The notes beneath the pieces are model-generated. The model searched no databases. It had not been told where the DNA came from and saw only the letters and a program-made list of their open reading frames with translations. DNA of 30,798 nucleotides, from the NCBI GenBank assembly GCA_965659675.1, contig CBFHWY010000029.1, positions 1-30,798 of the forward strand. The letters are read 5' to 3'. Each line of letters starts with the position of its first letter. The stretch's first letter is position 1. The position numbers and the translations under genes were made by a program. This DNA is from CBFHWY01 sp965659675 (lineage in GTDB: Bacteria > Bacteroidota > Bacteroidia > Flavobacteriales_G > Salibacteraceae). Shown here in pieces: positions 25,622-30,798 of the stretch.

Positions 25622-26883
25622 AGCTGAGGTAAGATCTTAAGGGTTTTACTTACTGACTGATCTGAACTTATTCGACAGATCAAAATGCTGTTTGATGCCG
25701 GGAACTCAATCAGTTTTTTTCCTGAAGCCGAAAAGTTTTCGCTTTTCATCAATTGACCATTGAGGTTAAAAAACTCGATCTTAATATCCGAAGACCTATT
25801 GGAAATTTCTATTCCCTTATTCAATACCCTATAATCGATCTCATTTCTTGGCTTCACTCCAGCAACGTCTTTTACTTCTACTTCCAGTTCCATCATAACA
25901 GGAAGGTGGTCGCTCATATCGTAAAGTGCCTGAATGACAATTGAATTATAACTAGAGTTAGCAGGGGAGATCAAGCTTCCGTTAAACCTTTGGGCATCCT
26001 GACCTACGGCTTCATATGAGTCTGCTATGTAGCTCATTCCACTGGAGTCTTCCTTCAGGTCATTACTCATGAGTATGAAATCAAAGCGATCGTCCATGCC
26101 TCCGCCAGCTCCGCAAGAGCCGGAAGTGCGGGTAGACTGTGTATGATAGGCCTTGAATGTACCGTTGTTGCTCCAGGATCCAGGCTGATCTATTGGGTCC
26201 ACTAGTGAATATTCATCATTGGAGTTTGCAATTAGATTTTGATAAGCACTTGAGCCACTGCCATCAATGTTTAGGTCTCCGCATAAAACAACATTCCCAT
26301 TGAGTTTTTCATCTGCCAAATATTTTGCAATGGCATAAGTCTCATTCTCTCTTTCTGAAGCAACTCCAGCATTTAGGTGGCAAACGATAACGCTCAGCTT
26401 GATGCTATCCATGTGGCTAGATAAGTTGGGATCCTTGTAGTAGAGGTGATAAATGTCGATCTGCCGGGTCAGCGTCGAGTTATTTCGGCCCTGGGTGATA
26501 TGATCCTGGCCGATCAGTCCTAATTTGTTGCTATTGTAGAACAGCATATTGCAAATGCTTGAACTTACATTGTTGCTAAAAGTGGCTTGCTCGTAATAAC
26601 TGCGACCGCTTTTATTGAGACTATTTTGAACGATTCTTCTCGCATAAACATTGTTGCAACCCATTTCATTGACGGTAAAGATGTCGGGTAGTAGGACATC
26701 GATGATCACATTCAGATCGCCGTCCTTGGTGCTTAAATTATTGTTGCTCGTAGTGCAGTTCCCGAAATAATTACCGTACTGCAATATGTTGTAATGCATC
26801 AATTTAAGCGTATCGGTGGAACTCGCTATGGAGAACAAGCCCACCGTCTGCAGTAAAAATGTGAAAAGCAGTCCTTTATACAT
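25618..26883 (-). CDS. Secreted endonuclease/exonuclease/phosphatase (DNase I-like) family protein
   Basis: A 421-residue protein from the ATG at 26883, with a signal sequence MYKGLLFTFLLQTVGLFSIA. The EEP fold's metal and catalytic residues are all present: Asn32 (MHYNILQYG), Glu73 (VNEMG), His169/Asn171 (CHLNAG), Asp203/Asn205 (CGDLNIDG), Asp268 (DRFDFILMS) and Asp325/His326 (SDHLP). It should therefore be an active metal-dependent phosphodiesterase or phosphatase; DNA, RNA, sphingomyelin-like lipid or other phosphoesters are possible substrates. The last ~75 residues (EISNRSSDIKIEFFNLNGQL ... KTLKILPQL) look like a T9SS type A sorting domain. First gene of the accessory operon; only a one-mismatch -7 box (TAAATTCG, minus, 26893-26900) is seen upstream. 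Confidence 0.88.
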   Translation of the reverse strand: MYKGLLFTFLLQTVGLFSIASSTDTLKLMHYNILQYGNYFGNCTTSNNNLSTKDGDLNVIIDVLLPDIFTVNEMGCNNVYARRIVQNSLNKSGRSYYEQATFSNNVSSSICNMLFYNSNKLGLIGQDHITQGRNNSTLTRQIDIYHLYYKDPNLSSHMDSIKLSVIVCHLNAGVASERENETYAIAKYLADEKLNGNVVLCGDLNIDGSGSSAYQNLIANSNDEYSLVDPIDQPGSWSNNGTFKAYHTQSTRTSGSCGAGGGMDDRFDFILMSNDLKEDSSGMSYIADSYEAVGQDAQRFNGSLISPANSSYNSIVIQALYDMSDHLPVMMELEVEVKDVAGVKPRNEIDYRVLNKGIEISNRSSDIKIEFFNLNGQLMKSENFSASGKKLIEFPASNSILICRISSDQSVSKTLKILPQL

Positions 26884-27000
26884 TTCTCGGCGCGAATTTA
26901 CCACGGAATCTCATTCAAGAGTAAATTGACCTGCTTTATTTACGATTTAGTAAAGTCATTTTTCGAAAAGCGAGATCAGTCCCTACCATTTAACAAATGC

Positions 27001-27008
27001 TATTTTTG
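27001..27008 (+). promoter_or_regulatory. Putative -7 promoter element for the mannosyltransferase-pyrC operon
   Basis: TATTTTTG matches TAnnTTTG exactly and lies 41 bp before the TTG start at 27050. The 166-bp divergent gap 26884-27049 holds nothing else I can name apart from a weak AT-rich inverted repeat at 26934-26955. No -33 TTTG is seen at 19 bp. Confidence 0.4.
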
Positions 27009-27049
27009 GGGCTCAGCTTTCTGAATAACTTCATCGATATTTTTAGATA

Positions 27050-27763
27050 TTGTCTGATTCAATTGTCATAATCCCCACCTACAACGAAAAGGATAACGTT
27101 GAGCGCATGATGCGCAAGGTGATGAGTCTGGAAAAGGATTTTCATGTTCTGGTCATTGATGATGGCTCTCCGGACGGTACAGCTGATATTGTTAAAACGC
27201 TGATGGAGGAATTTCCTGGGCGCATCTTTCTTGAACAACGAATCGGTAAACAGGGTCTGGGTACGGCCTACATCCACGGATTCAGATGGACCATGGATAA
27301 GCCATACGAATACATCTTTGAGATGGACTGTGACTTCTCCCATAATCCTGACGACCTCGTACGCTTGTACAAAGCTTGTGCTGAGGATGGTGCCGACATG
27401 TCCATTGGCTCGCGTTATGTTAAGGGAGGTAAAGTAGAGAATTGGCCGCTTAGAAGGGTTTGGATGTCTTATTATGCTTCCGTTTATGTGCGTCTCGTAC
27501 TTGGGATCAGCATTAAGGATACCACAGCTGGCTTTGTTTGTTATCGAAGAAAGGTGCTGGAGGCGATCGACCTGGATAAGATCCGATTCATTGGCTATGC
27601 TTTTCAGATCGAAATGAAGTATACCGCCTTAAAACACGGTTTTAAGATCAAAGAAGTTCCGATCACATTCATCGATCGGCAATTTGGTGAGTCGAAGATG
27701 TCTACCAAAATATTCAAGGAAGCATTTCTCGGAGTATTAATTATGAAAGGAAAACAATTGTAA
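27050..27763 (+). CDS. Polyprenol-phosphate mannosyltransferase (DPM1-like GT2)
   Basis: Family-2 glycosyltransferase of 237 residues that transfers a sugar, probably mannose, from a nucleotide donor to a polyprenol phosphate on the cytoplasmic face of the membrane. Motifs: IIPTYNEKDNV (residues 7-17), VIDDGSPDGTA with the donor-binding Asp pair (37-38), the metal-binding MDCDFSHNP (Asp93, Asp95), and GFVCYRRKVLEAID. There are no C-terminal membrane helices, so it is the short DPM1-like type. The start is TTG at 27050, which gives the family-typical MSDSIVIIPTYNE; no ATG is available. The stop TAA overlaps the pyrC ATG by one base (TAATG). Confidence 0.93.
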   Translation: MSDSIVIIPTYNEKDNVERMMRKVMSLEKDFHVLVIDDGSPDGTADIVKTLMEEFPGRIFLEQRIGKQGLGTAYIHGFRWTMDKPYEYIFEMDCDFSHNPDDLVRLYKACAEDGADMSIGSRYVKGGKVENWPLRRVWMSYYASVYVRLVLGISIKDTTAGFVCYRRKVLEAIDLDKIRFIGYAFQIEMKYTALKHGFKIKEVPITFIDRQFGESKMSTKIFKEAFLGVLIMKGKQL

Positions 27764-29100
27764 TGAAGACACTGATCAAGAATGCACAGATCGTAAATGA
27801 GGGAAAGAATTTTAAGGGATATGTCAGGTTCGAGAATGATCTGATCACAGAAGTAAGGGAAGGAGACCCTGAAGTTCAAAATGGAGAGGAGGTCATTGAT
27901 GCTGAAGGACTTCACCTGATCCCAGGAATGATCGATGACCAGGTTCACTTCAGAGAGCCGGGCTTAACACATAAAGCAGAGATCTATACCGAAGCAAAGG
28001 CAGCTGTGGCAGGAGGGATCACCTCTTATATGGAGATGCCTAATACTGTTCCGCAAGCGCTCACGCAGGAACTTCTTCAAGATAAATACGATCGAGCTGC
28101 GGAGGTATCGCTGGCAAACTACAGCTTCTTTATGGGTGCTTCCAATGACAATTTGGATGAGGTGCTAAAAACAGATCCAAAGAGGGTTTGTGGACTTAAG
28201 ATCTTCATGGGGGCCAGTACCGGGAACATGTTGGTGGACCGTCGCGAAACACTGGAAGGAATTTTTGGTGGCTCAGACATGCTTATTGCCACGCATTGTG
28301 AAGATGAAGATACCATTCGGGCAAATAGCGCCAAAGCTAAAGAGAAGTGGGGGCCAGATGTGCCGATCGAGCAGCATCCTATCATTCGAAATGCGGAGGC
28401 CTGCTACAAATCTTCATCAATGGCTATTGAGTTGGCCACAAAACACGATGCGCGTTTACACATTCTGCATATCTCCACTGCAAAGGAAACAGAGCTATTC
28501 AGGAACGATATCCCGATGGAGGAAAAGCGCATTACTGCTGAAGCCTGTATTCATCATATGTGGTTTACCGATGCGGATTATAAGACAAAGGGAAGTCACA
28601 TCAAGTGGAACCCCGCTGTAAAGACAGCCGGTGATCGAGAAAAGATCAGAGAAGCGGTTATTTCTGGGAGAATTGATGTTATTGCCACAGATCACGCACC
28701 TCATACGCTAGATGAAAAAGCGAGAACCTATTTTAGGGCACCCTCAGGAGGACCGCTGGTTCAGCATGCATTGCCAGCACTATTTGATCTTTATCATCAA
28801 GGTATTTTTGATCTGGAAATGATCGTAGATAAGACAAGTCACAAGCCAGCGATCATGTTTGATATCCCCGACCGTGGCTTCATTCGCGAAGGCTACAAAG
28901 CGGATCTCGTGCTTGCAGATCTCAATAGTCCCTGGACCGTGACCAAATCCAATATTCTTTATAAATGTGGCTGGTCGCCATTTGAAGGACATGAGTTTGG
29001 GTCACAAATTATAGGAACATACGTTAACGGGCATAAAGCTTATTGGAAAGGAGAATTTGATGAGACCAGGAAAGGCGAGCGTCTTTCATTTGATCGCTAG
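27763..29100 (+). CDS. pyrC: Dihydroorotase
   Basis: Amidohydrolase-fold enzyme of 445 residues that interconverts carbamoyl-aspartate and dihydroorotate in pyrimidine synthesis. Motifs: IPGMIDDQVHFREPGLTHK (Asp59, Gln60, His62, Arg64), EMPNT (91-95), GLKIFMGASTG with Lys146, ATHCEDE (His178), LHILHIST and IATDHAPH (Asp310). The first His of the usual HxH metal motif is Gln here; I recall this DDQVH form from other Bacteroidota dihydroorotases, so it is probably a lineage trait and not inactivation. It overlaps the mannosyltransferase stop by one base and the following lipoprotein gene by 41 bp. Confidence 0.93.
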   Translation: MKTLIKNAQIVNEGKNFKGYVRFENDLITEVREGDPEVQNGEEVIDAEGLHLIPGMIDDQVHFREPGLTHKAEIYTEAKAAVAGGITSYMEMPNTVPQALTQELLQDKYDRAAEVSLANYSFFMGASNDNLDEVLKTDPKRVCGLKIFMGASTGNMLVDRRETLEGIFGGSDMLIATHCEDEDTIRANSAKAKEKWGPDVPIEQHPIIRNAEACYKSSSMAIELATKHDARLHILHISTAKETELFRNDIPMEEKRITAEACIHHMWFTDADYKTKGSHIKWNPAVKTAGDREKIREAVISGRIDVIATDHAPHTLDEKARTYFRAPSGGPLVQHALPALFDLYHQGIFDLEMIVDKTSHKPAIMFDIPDRGFIREGYKADLVLADLNSPWTVTKSNILYKCGWSPFEGHEFGSQIIGTYVNGHKAYWKGEFDETRKGERLSFDR

Positions 29101-29428
29101 CATTAGCCTTCTGTTATTGTTGGCATGTTCTGAAAAAAAGGAAATGCCCGCGGAGATCATGAAAATGGAAAACATGATCCAAATTCAGGCGGATGTGGAG
29201 TTGATTGAATCGTATTTGATCACGGTCCGACTGAAAACGGAACGCGATTCTGTAGCTGTGATAAAGTTTAATGAACTCTATGAAAAGCATGGCATAAGCA
29301 GAGAAGACTATCAGCGCAGCCTGCAGTATTATCGCGATGATAAGGTGCTTTTGAGGGAACTCTATACCAAGACCCTGGAAAAATTAAAGCGAAGAGAAAC
29401 GGAGCTCAAAGCACAAAAGGACTCATGA
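29060..29428 (+). CDS. DUF4296-family lipoprotein
   Basis: A 122-residue small lipoprotein starting MRPGKASVFHLIASISLLLL with lipobox Cys23 (LLAC), followed by a helical, charged mature domain (EIMKMENMIQIQADVELIES, KFNELYEKHGISREDYQRSL) that matches DUF4296, a Bacteroidota family of unknown function. The start is ATG at 29060, preceded by a Shine-Dalgarno-like AAAGGAG 7 bases upstream; a TTG one codon earlier is less likely. It begins inside pyrC (41-bp overlap), so it is translationally linked to it. The C-terminal tail is Lys/Glu-rich. It ends with a 6-bp overlap with the convergent epimerase. Confidence 0.88.
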   Translation: MRPGKASVFHLIASISLLLLLACSEKKEMPAEIMKMENMIQIQADVELIESYLITVRLKTERDSVAVIKFNELYEKHGISREDYQRSLQYYRDDKVLLRELYTKTLEKLKRRETELKAQKDS

Positions 29429-30430
29429 ATGCTCCTTTTTGAAGATCTCTGCAGTGTATTGAACAGCTTCAGAGATAGGAATGAATTCGTAGTTCAGGTC
29501 TTTCTTCACTTTTTCGTTGGAGAATTTGATCTCTCTAAACCCGTTTTGTGCAGTTTCTCGTGTGATGAAAGGCGTATTTCCTGCAAAGAAACTTCTGATG
29601 TTCTCTGCGACCATGGCAAGATTTGCCATCCAGCGTTTAGCAGCAATTTTTGGAAAGGGTTTATTTAGCTCAGAAGCGATCTGCTTAAATAAATCCTGAA
29701 AATGCATATTCTCTGCGCAAATGAGATAACGCTCATTAGTCACATCAGAAAAAGCGAGTTTGATCATAATGTTGACCACATCCCTCACATCTACAAAAGC
29801 GTTACTTCCTGGAGTATAGAATTTGAGTCCATTGTTAATCCTACTAAAGATCAGCGGGCTGGAAGAGTTCCAGTTGCCCGGACCAATCACAATCGACGGG
29901 TTGACAATGGCTATCTTGAGGCCTTCTTCTGAGGCGCGCCAAACTTCTAGTTCAGCCAGATGCTTGCTTAAGCCGTAATTAGAATTGCCAGCGTCTTTAG
30001 TCCATTTGTCCAATTCGGATATTGGCTCGCTGTGGGCCTGATTTCCAATGGCAGCTGTAGAGCTGACGAATACAAACTTCGTGACTCCATATTCCAGTGC
30101 CAGGTTGCAAAGATATCGGGTACCGTGAATATTGATCCGCTTCATTTTTTCCGAATCATTGGAGAAGAAGGAAACCATGGCGGCACAGTGGAAAATGGTT
30201 TCAACTCCCTTAACAGCTTCTCTCATGGATTCAATATCAAGCAGATCGGCATTGATCCATTCTATCTGATCAAACTCTCTTAGTCTGCCGAAACTTCGTT
30301 GAAAATGACGCTTTATGACACTGAGGTCAGACTTGTCTCTTTTGATCGAACGACATTTATGGCCTGCCTTTACTAACTCAGCCAATAAATGCGAGCCGAT
30401 CAAGCCCGTTCCTCCAGTAACCAAAATCAT
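29423..30430 (-). CDS. NAD-dependent epimerase/dehydratase (extended SDR)
   Basis: A 335-residue Rossmann-fold protein starting MILVTGGTGLIGSHLLAEL, with the nucleotide-binding GGTGLIG (residues 6-12), the strand motif FVSSTAAIG (Ser123/Ser124), and the catalytic YGLSK (Tyr152, Lys156). The closing region FITRETAQNGFREIKFSNEK resembles dihydroflavonol-4-reductase/3-beta-HSD-type extended SDRs, so the substrate could be a nucleotide sugar, sterol-like or flavonoid-like ketone; it is not determined. Its place beside polyprenol mannosyltransferase, pyrC and DUF4296 is a pattern I recognise from other Bacteroidota. A one-mismatch -7 box (TAAACTTG, minus, 30435-30442) is very close to the ATG, and is weak. 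Confidence 0.9.
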   Translation of the reverse strand: MILVTGGTGLIGSHLLAELVKAGHKCRSIKRDKSDLSVIKRHFQRSFGRLREFDQIEWINADLLDIESMREAVKGVETIFHCAAMVSFFSNDSEKMKRINIHGTRYLCNLALEYGVTKFVFVSSTAAIGNQAHSEPISELDKWTKDAGNSNYGLSKHLAELEVWRASEEGLKIAIVNPSIVIGPGNWNSSSPLIFSRINNGLKFYTPGSNAFVDVRDVVNIMIKLAFSDVTNERYLICAENMHFQDLFKQIASELNKPFPKIAAKRWMANLAMVAENIRSFFAGNTPFITRETAQNGFREIKFSNEKVKKDLNYEFIPISEAVQYTAEIFKKEHS

Positions 30431-30562
30431 GCTTCAAGTTTAGTATAAAAGACAATAGGAGTAGGTTTAATGTTTTTCGCTAGCCGCCATGATTAACTTG
30501 AAACTTCGAAGTGGTTTATGGATATTGGTTTAAGCACAAGCCCCCAAACCGCTATCCTCCAA

Positions 30563-30597
30563 CCCCTGACCCCTGACCTCTGACCTCCGACCTCTGA
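30563..30597. repeat. Five tandem copies of a 7-bp unit (CCYCYGA)
   Basis: Five adjoining heptamers read CCCCTGA, CCCCTGA, CCTCTGA, CCTCCGA, CCTCTGA, followed by a partial unit. The period of 7 is not a multiple of 3 and no gene covers it. It lies in the 30431-30686 gap between the epimerase and the last gene. The rest of that gap holds two CTTCGAAG palindromes (30504-30511 and 30616-30623) and a one-mismatch -7 box (TAACTTTA, 30649-30656). Confidence 0.85.
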
Positions 30598-30686
30598 CTC
30601 CTTTTCTCCGCAAAGCTTCGAAGAGCAAAGCCATCTCCCAATTTTTCCTAACTTTAGAGTCTAACAATCTTAAAATCAACACTATT

Positions 30687-30798
30687 ATGAAAAACTCAAT
30701 CAATATTTTTGGAATAAAAATGGGGGGGGTAGTTCTTCTGAACCTCTTGTTATCAATGCCTTTCAGTAGCTTGAAAGCGCAAAACTGGAATGGTACCA
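30687..30798 (+). CDS. Secreted protein, N-terminus only (cut by window)
   Basis: Thirty-seven codons are visible from the ATG at 30687 to the window end. The first ~32 residues read as a signal peptide (MKNSINIFGIKMGGVVLLNL ... PFSSLKAQ) with likely cleavage after Ala-31 or Gln-32, then NWNGT. The product is not recognisable from so little. A run of eight G (30722-30729) sits inside the signal-peptide codons, after an in-frame ATG at 30720, so replication slippage would switch the frame off. A near-consensus -7 box lies 30 bp upstream. Confidence 0.6.
   Translation, partial: MKNSINIFGIKMGGVVLLNLLLSMPFSSLKAQNWNGT

Noticed and set aside
26934..26955. Terminator or operator hairpin in the gap before the mannosyltransferase gene
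   Set aside because: The stem is only about 7 AT-rich pairs with a wobble and no T-run. It is too weak to call.
30433..30502. Inverted repeat TTCAAGTT/AACTTGAA
   Set aside because: Eight bases with a 54-bp loop in AT-rich sequence is expected by chance.
30563..30597. CRISPR-like array
   Set aside because: The units are 7 bp and directly adjoining, with no spacers and no cas genes; it is a simple tandem repeat.

Overview
The window looks like a chromosomal segment of a Bacteroidota bacterium, most likely a marine-type Flavobacteriales lineage. The support is a core block CBS-nadK-two outer membrane proteins-uppS-bamA-two ompH/skp genes-murI, a block of polyprenol-phosphate mannosyltransferase-pyrC-DUF4296 lipoprotein-epimerase, secreted proteins with type IX secretion (T9SS) tail domains, a PorV/PorQ-family protein, a TonB receptor with an N-terminal carboxypeptidase-regulatory-like domain, and repeated TAnnTTTG promoter elements close to start codons. 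No rRNA, tRNA, CRISPR array, IS element or phage gene was seen. Coding density is very high and the longest gene-free stretch is about 256 bases (30431-30686).

Layout. (1) 1-3502, minus strand: recG (cut by the window edge) and lepA. (2) 3590-4543, plus: metF, divergent from lepA. (3) 4527-13175, minus: a cell-envelope operon transcribed as CBS/ACT protein, nadK, two beta-barrel proteins, uppS (undecaprenyl diphosphate), bamA (outer membrane assembly), two OmpH/Skp chaperones and murI (D-glutamate). (4) 13250-14727, plus: pdxJ and an alpha/beta hydrolase. (5) 14724-26883, minus: a tightly packed accessory operon, in transcription order a secreted DNase-I-like (EEP) enzyme, a large secreted protein with a calcium-loop-like motif, a secreted protein with two predicted OB-fold modules, then a hairpin/T-run terminator, then a lipoprotein, a TonB-dependent receptor, a PorV/PorQ-like protein and an NHL-repeat lipoprotein interrupted by a frameshift. 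(6) 27050-29428, plus: mannosyltransferase, dihydroorotase, DUF4296 lipoprotein. (7) 29423-30430, minus: NAD-dependent epimerase. (8) 30431-30798: intergenic region with a 7-bp tandem repeat, then the start of a secreted-protein gene carrying a run of eight G.

The most interesting part is region 5. It links a metal-dependent phosphoesterase/nuclease, a separate OB-fold protein (the two activities are fused in one chain in ExeM-type extracellular nucleases), a TonB receptor and a PorV/PorQ-like protein in one transcription unit, which suggests dedicated export of an extracellular nucleic-acid- or phosphoester-processing machine and uptake of its products. That function is inference. The coding assignments rest on motifs read by eye, without database searches.
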